From: Hoeflea sp. BRH_c9
GTDB lineage: Bacteria > Pseudomonadota > Alphaproteobacteria > Rhizobiales > Rhizobiaceae
DNA: 50,360 bases
Assembly (NCBI GenBank): GCA_000961635.1
Contig: LADQ01000194.1
Span: 1 to 50,360, forward strand
Direction: 5' to 3'
Shown: positions 26,152-34,624 of the stretch, piece by piece
Numbering within the stretch: position 1 is the first letter of the stretch
Layout of the letters: every line of letters begins with the position of its first letter
Position numbers and translations under genes: made by a program
The notes under the pieces: model-generated
What the model saw: only the letters and a program-made list of their open reading frames with translations
Told to the model about the DNA's origin: nothing
The model's database searches: none

Positions 26152-27020
26152 AAGCAGCTCCATTCACGCTGCATAAGCCCGGCACCCTTGAGGAGGCCGT
26201 GGCTTTGCTTGCGGAGTATGGCGAGGACGGTGGGCTCGTCATTGCAGGTGGTCAGAGCTTGACCCCAATGATGGCGCTCCGGGTAGCCTATCCACCGCAT
26301 TTGGTCGACATCAATGCAATTGAGAAACTGTCCCAGCTCACTGTCGGTGACGGCTTCCTGTCAATTGGTGCAACCGTTCGACACGCCCAATTCCATCGCC
26401 ATTTCGTCGAGGCCGGAACACTAGGACGCCTGCTTTCAAGCGTTGTCCATCACATTGCGCATTATCCCATTCGGCAGCGCGGAACTTTTTGTGGCAGCCT
26501 CGCCCATGCTGATCCGTCTTCCGAATGGTGCCTGGTTGCGGCAACGCTAGGTGCCGAGTTGCGGCTGACAAGCACATCAGGAGACCGTCTTGTACAGATC
26601 AACGATTTCCTGGACGGCGCCATGTCGACGACAAGGGAGCCATCTGAAATCCTCACCGAGGCACGTCTGCCGCTGCTCGCTGAAAATACCCGATTTGGCT
26701 TTTATGAATTCAACCGACGCGCTGGCGATTTTGCACTTGGCATGGCGCTTGTCGCTTATGACCTTGAAGGCGGCAAGATCCGGAACGCACGTATTGGTGT
26801 TGGCGGTATTGAGGAAAAAGCGCGCCGTCTGGCGGCCGTAGAAGCCGCTCTTGAGGGCAAGACACCCGACTCCGAAGCATTTGCAGCGGCGGCCGCCGCT
26901 ACCGTGGCTGATGTCGATGCTATGGAAGACCCGACAACGAGCGCCCAATACCGACGTGATTTGTCAGGTGTTGTTGTCCGGCGTGCCTTGGAAATTGCCC
27001 AGACGGCAACCCGTTTCTGA
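26148..27020 (+). CDS. FAD-binding subunit of molybdenum hydroxylase (CoxM-like)
   Basis: This 290-residue medium subunit of the xanthine-oxidase family passes electrons from the Fe-S subunit through FAD. The FAD contact loop VIAGGQSLTPMMALR is at about residues 33-47, and YPIRQRGTFCGSLAHADPSS supplies the second flavin-binding loop (G-T-x-x-G-S). CO_deh_flav_C-like sequence follows to the end. It overlaps the aldolase stop as ATGA and is followed 27 bases later by the 2Fe-2S subunit. A longer frame from 26085 lies inside the aldolase gene and was discarded. Confidence 0.9.
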   Translation: MKAAPFTLHKPGTLEEAVALLAEYGEDGGLVIAGGQSLTPMMALRVAYPPHLVDINAIEKLSQLTVGDGFLSIGATVRHAQFHRHFVEAGTLGRLLSSVVHHIAHYPIRQRGTFCGSLAHADPSSEWCLVAATLGAELRLTSTSGDRLVQINDFLDGAMSTTREPSEILTEARLPLLAENTRFGFYEFNRRAGDFALGMALVAYDLEGGKIRNARIGVGGIEEKARRLAAVEAALEGKTPDSEAFAAAAAATVADVDAMEDPTTSAQYRRDLSGVVVRRALEIAQTATRF

Positions 27021-27047
27021 CCAAACCAATAAACAAGCGAGCAGATA

Positions 27048-27542
27048 ATGGATAATCATCCTCTCGAATTGACCATCAACGGCAAGACCTACAAAACCGC
27101 CGTGGAACATCGAAAGACGCTCGCTGACACCATTCGCGAGAATTGTGACCTCACGGGTACCCATGTGGGCTGCGAGCACGGTGTTTGCGGTGCCTGTACC
27201 GTCATCGTGGACGGCAAGACGGTACGCTCGTGTCTGATGTTCGCTCACCAAGCCGAAGGCTGCAAAATCCGCACCGTGGAATCGCTTGCCCGTGGCGATG
27301 AACTCCATCCCCTCCAGGAGGCCTTCATCGAGAATCATGCGATCCAGTGCGGGTTCTGTACCCCGGGCTTTCTGATGCTGATAATCGGCGCCTATGAAAA
27401 CGATCCGGATATTACCGAGGAAAACCTGATCGAGGTGCTTTCATCGAACCTGTGTCGCTGCACGGGTTACCAGAACATCATCAAGGCCGTGCGTTCTGCC
27501 TCCGGAGGTCTTTTGGCTATCGGCTCGGACGCGGACGCGTAG
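27048..27542 (+). CDS. 2Fe-2S subunit of molybdenum hydroxylase (CoxS-like)
   Basis: This 164-residue small subunit carries two 2Fe-2S clusters. The plant-ferredoxin-type set is Cys42, 47, 50 and 62 (GCEHGVCGACTV, then RSC). The second set is Cys101, 104, 136 and 138 (QCGFC, LCRCTG). All eight cysteines are present. It completes the cluster-A hydroxylase and is closely similar to the small subunit of cluster B at 40024. A polysaccharide-deacetylase-like gene starts 16 bases downstream with a good AAGGAG. Confidence 0.93.
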   Translation: MDNHPLELTINGKTYKTAVEHRKTLADTIRENCDLTGTHVGCEHGVCGACTVIVDGKTVRSCLMFAHQAEGCKIRTVESLARGDELHPLQEAFIENHAIQCGFCTPGFLMLIIGAYENDPDITEENLIEVLSSNLCRCTGYQNIIKAVRSASGGLLAIGSDADA

Positions 27543-27558
27543 CAAAAGGAGATTTATT

Positions 27559-28449
27559 ATGACCCTGATCAACCTGAAGCAGCATGACAGATATCCCTAC
27601 AGTCCGATCACCGAACGCCAGGATTTCAACTGGCCCGGGGGTAAGCGGCTGGCGGTCTGCATCTGCAATAATATCGAGATATTCAGTTTTCTATCCGGTC
27701 TTGGAAGCGACAGTGCTTCGCTGACTGCGCCTCAAACAACACGCAATTACGCATGGCGTGATTATGGTAACCGCGTGGGCCAGTGGTATCTTTTCGATCT
27801 TCTGGAAGAATATGGTTTGCCAGCTTCTCACAATTTCAATTCGCTGTTGTTCGATCGGCACCCCCAAATCGCAGACCGCATCATAGCCCGTGGCGACGAA
27901 TTCATCGGTCACGGACGGACCAATGCCGAACGTCAGGATGTTTTGTCGGAAGCCGACGAGAAACGTCTAATTGAAGAATCGCGCGATGCCATTAACGCTT
28001 ATACAGGATCGCGGCCAACTGGCTGGCTGGGCCCATACCTCGCACAGACGCCGGTCACACTCGACCTCCTGAAAGAGGCCGGTTACCAGTATGTCCTTGA
28101 TCTACCAGCCGATGACCAGCCGTTCTGGATGCGCACGCGCTCCGGGCCGCTACTGTCTGTGCCCTACTCCATCGAGGTCAACGATTCGCCCTCAATGGTG
28201 TTTCGCCAAGAGAGTGCGATGTCATTCGAAAGCATGATGATTGACCAATTTGACGAAATGTTACTGCAGTCGAAAAAGTACCCGCTGGTCTTTTCGATTG
28301 TGCTTCATCCATTCGTTATCGGCATGCCCTTTCGCCTGCGTGCTTTGCGCAGAGCCCTGGCTCACATAACGCAGCATCGCGATGAACTCTGGTTGACGAC
28401 ACCTGGCCAGGTTGCCGATCACTACGCACGCGTTTGTCCAAACAACTGA
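27559..28449 (+). CDS. Polysaccharide-deacetylase-fold hydrolase, PuuE/allantoinase-like
   Basis: This 296-residue NodB-fold protein has the shape of the PuuE-type allantoinase group rather than of sugar deacetylases. At the first NodB motif, normally TFDDG, it has CNNIEIFSF with the metal Asp pair gone. At the second it has GDEFIGHGRTN. The third region is GWLGPYLAQTPVTLDLLKEA, typical of the group. PuuE-type enzymes open cyclic ureides and are known to act without the usual metal site. Together with two hydroxylases and an asparaginase-like enzyme this suggests hydrolysis of a cyclic amide or imide; the substrate is inferred. AAAAGGAG precedes the ATG. Confidence 0.8.
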   Translation: MTLINLKQHDRYPYSPITERQDFNWPGGKRLAVCICNNIEIFSFLSGLGSDSASLTAPQTTRNYAWRDYGNRVGQWYLFDLLEEYGLPASHNFNSLLFDRHPQIADRIIARGDEFIGHGRTNAERQDVLSEADEKRLIEESRDAINAYTGSRPTGWLGPYLAQTPVTLDLLKEAGYQYVLDLPADDQPFWMRTRSGPLLSVPYSIEVNDSPSMVFRQESAMSFESMMIDQFDEMLLQSKKYPLVFSIVLHPFVIGMPFRLRALRRALAHITQHRDELWLTTPGQVADHYARVCPNN

Positions 28450-28498
28450 GGTCGCAGGCTGGGCCAGGTCGCGATGAAGAAGGGGACAAGTCAACGAG

Positions 28499-29662
28499 AT
28501 GAACCCGATGGTTGCAACCTATGTATGCGGGTTCTTCAGCCTCAGCCTCGTTCAGATGGTCGCGATCGTGACACCCTTGTGGGGCAATCAACTCGGACTG
28601 TCCGTGATGCTTATCGGATGGGCTGCGGGAGCACGTTCAGTGGCACCGCTGGTCTATTCAATTCATTTCGGTTCGTTAATGGACATAATCGGGGTCCGTC
28701 GACTGATGGTTTTCTTCACGGCACAGTGCGCGCTGTTGCCAATTCTGTATCCGCTCTTGCCCTATGGCTGGTCATTTCTGCTTCTCCAGCTTTTCCTGGG
28801 ACTGGCATCGGTGACAGCCTGGCTTGCTGCCCAGGTAGCGATTGGCCGCAACGCCAATGGAAGCACGTTGCATACCGGCTGGTTTTCCTTTTGGACGACG
28901 GCCGGAACGGTTATCGGTCCGCTGTCCCTCGGTGTCGCCTGGGACAAGCTCGGGCCGACCGGCGGCTTCAGCGTGCTTGCCGCCTGGGGTGCCGGACTTT
29001 TCATATCCAGTATCCTGTTACCTCGGCGGCGTGATGTGGTCCGCCAACCGCTGCGCGCAAGCATGCTCGTACCGCGCTTTGCCAACTATGCCATCGGCCT
29101 CGGGATGCTTCGACGGCCTATTGCCCTGTTCGTGATTTCTGCAACATTTCTTAGGCTTGGTGCCGTCAGCATGCTGGAGTCTTTCTACCCTCTGCTGTTG
29201 CATGGCCTCGGCTTTTCCGCTTCGACTATCGGAATGCTGTTTGCAATCGGCAATGTAGCCAGTTCGCCCTCAGCATTGATGGCTGGAAAATGGGTGCAGC
29301 TTTGCGGCTCACCCCGAAGGGCTCTGACTCTCAGCGTTGCGCTGTCCATCCTGGCGACTACCGCTTTGCCGTGGTTCGATAGCTTTTGGCAGTTTGCAGT
29401 AGCCAGTTCGGTATTCGGATTTGGAATTGGTATTAGTATGCCGCTGATTTTTACCCTTCTCTCCGAAGAAATTTCGCCGAACCAGCAAGGGGTTGCAGCG
29501 GGCCTGAGGGCGACAGCCAATCGACTTGCCGCATTCCTGCTACCGGTACTTATGGGCGGGCTTGCTGAATTGGCTGGTGTCGGGGCCGCGTTCTGGGTGA
29601 TCGGTGTGGTCCTGCTGATGGTTTTGGCCAGTGTCGAATTGGTCTTTCACAAACGAGTTTGA
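28499..29662 (+). CDS. Major facilitator superfamily transporter
   Basis: This 387-residue membrane protein has about 12 predicted transmembrane segments. The first is YVCGFFSLSLVQMVAIVT, and the inter-helix loop GSLMDIIGVRRLM corresponds to the MFS motif A (G-x-L-x-D-x-x-G-x-x-x). The central loop lies between segments 6 and 7 (RRRDVVRQPL). It may import the substrate, export an intermediate, or carry a different compound from the TAXI system. It lies 49 bases after the PuuE-like gene and 47 bases before the asparaginase gene. Confidence 0.85.
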   Translation: MNPMVATYVCGFFSLSLVQMVAIVTPLWGNQLGLSVMLIGWAAGARSVAPLVYSIHFGSLMDIIGVRRLMVFFTAQCALLPILYPLLPYGWSFLLLQLFLGLASVTAWLAAQVAIGRNANGSTLHTGWFSFWTTAGTVIGPLSLGVAWDKLGPTGGFSVLAAWGAGLFISSILLPRRRDVVRQPLRASMLVPRFANYAIGLGMLRRPIALFVISATFLRLGAVSMLESFYPLLLHGLGFSASTIGMLFAIGNVASSPSALMAGKWVQLCGSPRRALTLSVALSILATTALPWFDSFWQFAVASSVFGFGIGISMPLIFTLLSEEISPNQQGVAAGLRATANRLAAFLLPVLMGGLAELAGVGAAFWVIGVVLLMVLASVELVFHKRV

Positions 29663-29709
29663 AAAGTTGGCGCGAACCTGCAGCGGTTGTTCGCGAAGGA
29701 GAAAGACGG

Positions 29710-30708
29710 ATGAAGCGGAAAATTGCAATTATCGGATGCGGTGGAACAATTTCAACCATTGCCACTAACCCGACGGATTTCATCGACTATCCGGAGACCG
29801 GACGAAAAATCGAGGTCAACGAGGTTGTCGAGCGGATGGGTGAATTGTTGACGTTCGTAGATATCGAAGCCATCCCGTTCCGCGCCGTGGGCAGCAGTGC
29901 CATAGGTCCTGCGGAGTGGATCGAGATGTGTCATATCATTGACCGGCTCAGCATGGATCGCACCGATATTTCAGGTGTCGTCATCCTGCATGGAACAGCG
30001 ACGCTGGAGGAGACGGCGTATTTTCTGAACCTGGCTTTGAAGACTGCACTGCCGGTAGTTCTGGTGGGAGCTCAAAGACCATTTAACGCGACCGGCTCCG
30101 ACGCGCAGGTTAACCTGATATCTGCTATCCGGACATTGCTTGAACCGGCGGCGGCAGGAAACGGTGTGCTGGTTGTCCTCAATGACGAGATTCACCAGGC
30201 GCGTGACGTCAGCAAGGGTTCAACCTACCGCCTGCATGCTTTCCGCAGCGCCGAGACAGGTCCCCTCGGGACCGTGGACGCTGATCGTGTGACGATTTTC
30301 CGCAATGCTGTCCGTCCGGCAATGGATTCCACTCCCTTTGACGCCCCTGCCTTCGTAACAGATTTGCCCCGCGTAGATATCACGTACGCCTATGCAGGAA
30401 GTGATGCTGCGGTTGTGGATGCCTTTTGTGCGGCCGGTGCGAGCGGAATTATCTCTGCAGGGTTCGCGCCGGGCATGCCTTCGATCAAAGAAAGAGCTGC
30501 GCTGGAGGCAGCGTCGGCACGTGGAGTGATGGTCGTGCAAGCCAGTCGGGTTGGTTCAGGGCGGGTTGCTGAACGCTCTTATCTGAAACAACAGGGTTGG
30601 ATCGCTGCGAATGACCTGACCCCGCATAAGGCAAGAATACTTCTGATGCTGGCGCTGACGGTCACAAGGGATCGTGATGAGATTCAATCATTCTTTGAAA
30701 TCTACTGA
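29710..30708 (+). CDS. Asparaginase/glutaminase-family amidohydrolase lacking the second-site Asp
   Basis: This 332-residue protein has the type-II asparaginase fold. The first catalytic motif CGGTIS (nucleophile Thr13) is intact, and Lys169 in RDVSKG is in place. The second motif, normally HGTDT, is HGTAT: Thr96 is present but the following Asp is Ala97 (GCG codon). That Asp contacts the amino group of the amino acid in true asparaginases, so the substrate probably is not Asn or Gln but an amide without the alpha-amino acid head. AAGGAG lies 8 bases before ATG 29710. No signal peptide is seen. As last gene of cluster A it may release ammonia from an opened ring. Confidence 0.85.
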   Translation: MKRKIAIIGCGGTISTIATNPTDFIDYPETGRKIEVNEVVERMGELLTFVDIEAIPFRAVGSSAIGPAEWIEMCHIIDRLSMDRTDISGVVILHGTATLEETAYFLNLALKTALPVVLVGAQRPFNATGSDAQVNLISAIRTLLEPAAAGNGVLVVLNDEIHQARDVSKGSTYRLHAFRSAETGPLGTVDADRVTIFRNAVRPAMDSTPFDAPAFVTDLPRVDITYAYAGSDAAVVDAFCAAGASGIISAGFAPGMPSIKERAALEAASARGVMVVQASRVGSGRVAERSYLKQQGWIAANDLTPHKARILLMLALTVTRDRDEIQSFFEIY

Positions 30709-30740
30709 CCTATGAGCCCAATATGTCCGGCGCTGTCAGC

Positions 30741-31005
30741 GGCTCTGTCGCAAACCGTAATTCTGGCTACAACGGGACGCCTCCGGGTCCACTAACAAGC
30801 GTCCGAGATTTCAAATTGATCAGCGATTGAGAGACGCGGATTATAGGCAAACCTCGCCTGTCGCTTACGCATCATATCGATGCCGTCGCGTATGACCCGG
30901 GCACTTACCATCGACTTGAAGCCGAGCATGGAGCGGACGCGCCGCTTGATGCCGGATGATTTTTCTCTACCCGGTAACTGAGATAACTTGCCCCCTATAG
31001 CGCTT
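30741..31005 (-). pseudogene. IS6-family element remnant (terminal repeat and transposase C-terminus)
   Basis: The minus strand carries the C-terminal end of an IS6-family transposase: IKRRVRSMLGFKSMVSARVI, then DGIDMMRKRQARFAYNP and LSIADQF (family form MLGFKSM-x-SARVILDGIEM). Upstream the frame is broken: VEKNH is read in another phase from IKRRV. The residues between GID and MMRK also seem shortened. Its stop is at 30792-30794. At 30741-30754 GGCTCTGTCGCAAA is the typical outer end of an IS6 element. The remnant marks the boundary between cluster A and the tcu locus. Confidence 0.7.
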
Positions 31006-31120
31006 TTCTGTAGCACGATGGATGCAAAAAGCAGCATACCAATGTCGCGCCTACACGGGGCGTGGGTTGAACGGTCCTCAACGCCAACAGCGTTTGGCCC
31101 TCCATTCGGGCTTGCTATTT

Positions 31121-31795
31121 TTATTGGGTCTCAACAGAGTACAGGAGCATGAGGCGACCTTCCAGCGCATACCTTATGTGCATGCCGGCGGCCTGTTCGG
31201 CCCTGAGAGGATCGCGGTTCTCGATTGCCTCAAATATGGCCTGGTGTTCCGCCCTTGCCGCATCGGCGCGGCCAGGCACAGAGAATGTGGTATCAGGCAG
31301 AAGCGCCAAGGAGTCGTTGAGATCCTCAAGCATGCGCATAAGATAGCGATTGTGCGCGGCTTCATAGATTGCTTCGTGAAACAGGGTGTTGGCTCGCGCA
31401 ACGTGCCCGGGTGCCCCGCCCTGCGCAGAGAAAAATGTCGCCGCGTGCCGGATACTCACAACGTCGCTCGGGGATGCATTCTCGGCGGCAAATGCCGCCG
31501 CGGCGCCTTCAAGCTTGGCCCGCATGGCATACAACTCCATGACTTGCGGACGGTTGAGCTGGGCAACCGTCAAGCCTGCGCTTGAGGTCTCGAGCAGTCC
31601 CCTCTCCTGCAGCCTTGCAAACGCCTCGCGCACGGGTGTCCGGCTCACGCCCAGGGACAGGGCGATATCTTCCTCGCGCACCCGCGCTCCGGGCTGAAGT
31701 TCGCGGGACCGGATCCGATCGGTCAAGGCGCGATAGACCTTGTTGCCGCGCGAGCCGCCACCGCTGCCGCGTGTCAACTGCTGGTGATCAGCCAT
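31121..31795 (-). CDS. GntR-family regulator (FadR/FCD type)
   Basis: This 224-residue regulator has a GntR winged helix near residues 20-85 (VYRALTDRIRSRELQPGARV, VSRTPVREAFARLQERGLL). The C-terminal FCD ligand domain contains the typical FHEAIYEAAHNRYLMRML and AEHQAIFEAIENRD segments with metal-type histidines. The start is put at 31795 because GGAG precedes it; the upstream 13 codons are not supported. It is divergent from the tcuA-like gene, with palindromic operators between, so it probably represses that operon until an effector such as a tricarboxylate binds. Confidence 0.88.
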   Translation of the reverse strand: MADHQQLTRGSGGGSRGNKVYRALTDRIRSRELQPGARVREEDIALSLGVSRTPVREAFARLQERGLLETSSAGLTVAQLNRPQVMELYAMRAKLEGAAAAFAAENASPSDVVSIRHAATFFSAQGGAPGHVARANTLFHEAIYEAAHNRYLMRMLEDLNDSLALLPDTTFSVPGRADAARAEHQAIFEAIENRDPLRAEQAAGMHIRYALEGRLMLLYSVETQ

Positions 31796-31874
31796 CTGCG
31801 CTCCATTCTGAGACCACTCGGTAAAATTGACCAAGCCCTAGCAAATTTAATCCGCAAAGACACCAATCCAGTCC

Positions 31875-31905
31875 TTGTATACGTTTGCGTACATTTGTAT
31901 ACAAA
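31875..31905. promoter_or_regulatory. Palindromic GntR-type operators
   Basis: TTTGTATACAAA at 31894-31905 is a perfect 12-base palindrome, and TTGTATAC at 31875-31882 is a partial second copy 19 bases away, with GCGTAC between. GTATAC-centred palindromes are common operators of FCD-type GntR regulators. The site lies between the divergent regulator and tcuA-like genes. Confidence 0.65.
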
Positions 31906-31943
31906 CATTCATGAGACGATCCTGGTCAACCGGAGAAAGACAC

Positions 31944-33341
31944 ATGCAGGTTCCGCCGAACGAGGTGGATGTTCTGGTCATAGGCGGCGGAAACGCAGCG
32001 TTGTGCGCAGCAATCGCGGCGCGGCGCGGTGGCGCCTCGGTCCTGATCGTCGAGGCGGCGCCCAAATTCTACCGCGGCGGCAACACCCGACACACCCGCA
32101 ACATGCGTTGCGCCCACGACGCCGCAACCGATCATCTGACCGGGCCTTATGGGGAAGACGAGTTCTGGGACGATTTGTACCGGGTGACCGAAGGGCACAC
32201 TGACGAGGACCTGGCGCGCTACATGATCGCCCAGTCCAAGGATATCCTGCCATGGATTGCGCAACAGGGCGTGCGCTTCCAGCCGTCGCTTGGCGGCACG
32301 CTCAGCCTGGGCCGAACCAACTCCTTCTTTCTCGGCGGCGGCCGGGCGATGCTCAACGCACTTTATCTCACGGCGGAGAGGCTCGGCGTGAAGGTCATCT
32401 ACGACGCACCGGTCGTCAGTCTCGACATTCACAACGGCGTATTCAGATCCGCAACCCTGCGCACCAACGGGACGGATTACACCGTTCGGGCCAAGTCGCT
32501 GGTTGCCGCCGCCGGCGGCTTTGAAGCCAATATCGAGTGGCTCAAGGAAGGCTGGGGTGAGCCCGCCGACAATTTCCTTATCCGCGGCACGCCCTACAAT
32601 CGCGGCGACGTCCTGAAGATACTGCTGGACAATGGGGTGTTGCCGATCGGCGACCCAACCCAGTGCCATGCCGTCGCCATCGATGCGCGCGCGCCTAAAT
32701 TCGACGGTGGCATTATCACCCGTCTTGACTGCGTCGTATTCGGAATTGTCGTCAACCGGAACGCCGAGCGCTTCTACAACGAGGGCGAGGACTTCTGGCC
32801 CAAGCGCTACGCCATCTGGGGACGACTGGTCGCAGCACAGCCCGGACAGATCGCCTACATCGTGTTCGATGCCAAGTCGCTCAGGATGTTCATGCCTTCG
32901 CTGTTCCCGCCGGTTCAGGCAAACAGCCTCGCCGAACTGGCGTTAAAGCTCGATCTGCCGGCCGATTCATTCCTGAAGACGGTGACCGAGTTCAATGCCG
33001 CGGTCCGGCCGGGAACATTCGATCACACGGAACTCGATGATTGCCGCACCGAAGGTCTCGCCTTGCAGAAAAGCCATTGGGCTCGGCGCATCGACCAAGC
33101 TCCCTTCTACGCCTATCCGGTGCGGCCGGGGATCACCTTCACTTATCTCGGCACCCGCGTTGACCGCGACGCAAGAATGCAGATGGCCAACGGCGGCAAG
33201 GCCGAAAACATGTTCGCAGCCGGAGAGATCATGGCAGGCAACGTGCTCGGCCGTGGCTATGCTGCCGGTATCGGTATGACGATCGGCAGCGTCTTTGGGC
33301 GCATCGCCGGAGAAAGAGCAGCTCAAAATGCACGCGGTTGA
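31944..33341 (+). CDS. tcuA: FAD-dependent tricarballylate dehydrogenase-like protein
   Basis: This 465-residue flavoprotein of the FAD_binding_2 family is similar to TcuA, which oxidises tricarballylate to cis-aconitate. The dinucleotide motif VIGGGNAALCAAIAARRG is at about 12-29. Substrate-side features of the family are RGGNTRHTRNMR, SFFLGGGRAMLNALY and the C-terminal AGEIMAGNVLGRGYAAG with the FAD-binding Gly run. GGAG lies upstream of ATG 31944. It overlaps the downstream tcuB-like gene by 14 bases. The substrate may be another tri- or dicarboxylate, since the neighbourhood is catabolic. Confidence 0.88.
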   Translation: MQVPPNEVDVLVIGGGNAALCAAIAARRGGASVLIVEAAPKFYRGGNTRHTRNMRCAHDAATDHLTGPYGEDEFWDDLYRVTEGHTDEDLARYMIAQSKDILPWIAQQGVRFQPSLGGTLSLGRTNSFFLGGGRAMLNALYLTAERLGVKVIYDAPVVSLDIHNGVFRSATLRTNGTDYTVRAKSLVAAAGGFEANIEWLKEGWGEPADNFLIRGTPYNRGDVLKILLDNGVLPIGDPTQCHAVAIDARAPKFDGGIITRLDCVVFGIVVNRNAERFYNEGEDFWPKRYAIWGRLVAAQPGQIAYIVFDAKSLRMFMPSLFPPVQANSLAELALKLDLPADSFLKTVTEFNAAVRPGTFDHTELDDCRTEGLALQKSHWARRIDQAPFYAYPVRPGITFTYLGTRVDRDARMQMANGGKAENMFAAGEIMAGNVLGRGYAAGIGMTIGSVFGRIAGERAAQNARG

Positions 33342-34443
33342 CCATCTCAAGGAAGCTGAACGGCTGATGACGGTCTGCAATTCCTGCCGCTACTGCGAGG
33401 GATTGTGCGCGGTCTTCCCGGCGATGGAACTGCGGCGCGACTTCGCGGACGCCGACCTCAACTATCTCGCCAATCTGTGCCACGGCTGCGGTGCCTGTTA
33501 CGTTGACTGCCAGTTCTCTCCGCCGCACGAATTCAATGTCAATGTGCCACAGACGCTGGCGAAAGTGCGCGCCGATTCTTACCGGACCTATGCCTGGCCC
33601 AAGGCTTTCCAGCCGATGTTCGACCGCAACGGCACGGCGATCGCCGTGGTCACGGCAATCAGCGTCGCCGCGTTCATCCTGGGCTTTGCGCTCTGGCATG
33701 ATCCGGCGGTGCTGACATCGGATTCCGGACAGTTTTACCGGCTGATGCCGCACAACGTGATGGCCGGTCTCTTCAGCGCCATCTCGCTTTATGCTTTGCT
33801 GGCCATCATCATGGGGTTCCGGGCGTTCTGGAAGGACATCGGCGCGAGCAGTGTTTCGGCCGGCTCCGGCCTGACCCTGTGGCAGGCGACCAAGGATGCG
33901 GCAGGCCTGCGCTATCTCGATGGCGGAGGCGTCGGCTGTTACAATAAGGACGAGAAACCGACGGACAACCGCCGCCTGTTCCATCATCTGACCTTCTACG
34001 GATTCATGCTGTGCTTTGCGGCCACGACGACCGGCACAATCTACCATTACGTCTTTGACTGGCCCGCTCCCTATGGCTGGACGGAGTTGCCCAAACTCTT
34101 CGGCATCCCGGGCGGCATCGGGCTGGTCATAGGACCAGCGGGTCTGATGTACGCGAAACTCAAGCGGCACCCGGACATGCTTGATCCCGCCAGGTTCGGC
34201 ATGGACACGGCATTCCTCGCCATGATGTTCATGACCGGACTGACCGGACTGGCGCTGGTGCTTGTTCGCGAGACGCCGGCAATGGGCGTCACGCTCGCCA
34301 TCCATCTCGGCGTCGTCTTCGCGCTCTTTGCCACCATGCCCTATGGCAAGTTCGTGCACGGGTTCTACCGCTTCGGCGCGCTGGCGCTCTATGCCGCCGA
34401 ACGCAAGGCCGACCGACCCGCCACGCCCGCCGGGAAACCCTGA
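33328..34443 (+). CDS. tcuB: TcuB-like 4Fe-4S membrane electron-transfer protein
   Basis: The protein has 371 residues. Two 4Fe-4S motifs lie near the N-terminus: Cys17, 20, 23, 27 (CNSCRYCEGLC) and Cys51, 54, 57, 61 (CHGCGACYVDC). They are followed by about six hydrophobic membrane segments. TcuB reoxidises the FAD of TcuA and passes electrons to the membrane quinone pool. It overlaps tcuA-like by 14 bases. No TcuC-type transporter is adjacent; the nearest membrane protein, the AbrB-type protein at 34625, is convergent. Confidence 0.88.
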   Translation: MHAVDHLKEAERLMTVCNSCRYCEGLCAVFPAMELRRDFADADLNYLANLCHGCGACYVDCQFSPPHEFNVNVPQTLAKVRADSYRTYAWPKAFQPMFDRNGTAIAVVTAISVAAFILGFALWHDPAVLTSDSGQFYRLMPHNVMAGLFSAISLYALLAIIMGFRAFWKDIGASSVSAGSGLTLWQATKDAAGLRYLDGGGVGCYNKDEKPTDNRRLFHHLTFYGFMLCFAATTTGTIYHYVFDWPAPYGWTELPKLFGIPGGIGLVIGPAGLMYAKLKRHPDMLDPARFGMDTAFLAMMFMTGLTGLALVLVRETPAMGVTLAIHLGVVFALFATMPYGKFVHGFYRFGALALYAAERKADRPATPAGKP

Positions 34444-34624
34444 CAGCGAGTGGCGGCGCGGCGGATCCCGCGCCCTTGCCGGAGAGCGGCAGCGGCAGTC
34501 TTTGGTCTGGCAGAGGTGGTCACGGCAGACCCGAAATGCCCGGGGTTGCGTTCAGCGCCGCCGGCATCCTTCATGACCTTCGAGGCCGTGTGGGTCTGGT
34601 CGCAGGCCGCGGCAAAACGTGGCC

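Noticed and set aside
27559-28449. Polysaccharide deacetylase acting on cell wall or capsule
   Set aside because: TFDDG metal motif is missing, there is no signal peptide, and the neighbours are catabolic.
33229-34359. 376-codon minus-strand frame opposite tcuB
   Set aside because: His/Arg/Glu-rich shadow of the high-G+C tcuB gene, whose Fe-S motifs prove the plus strand codes.
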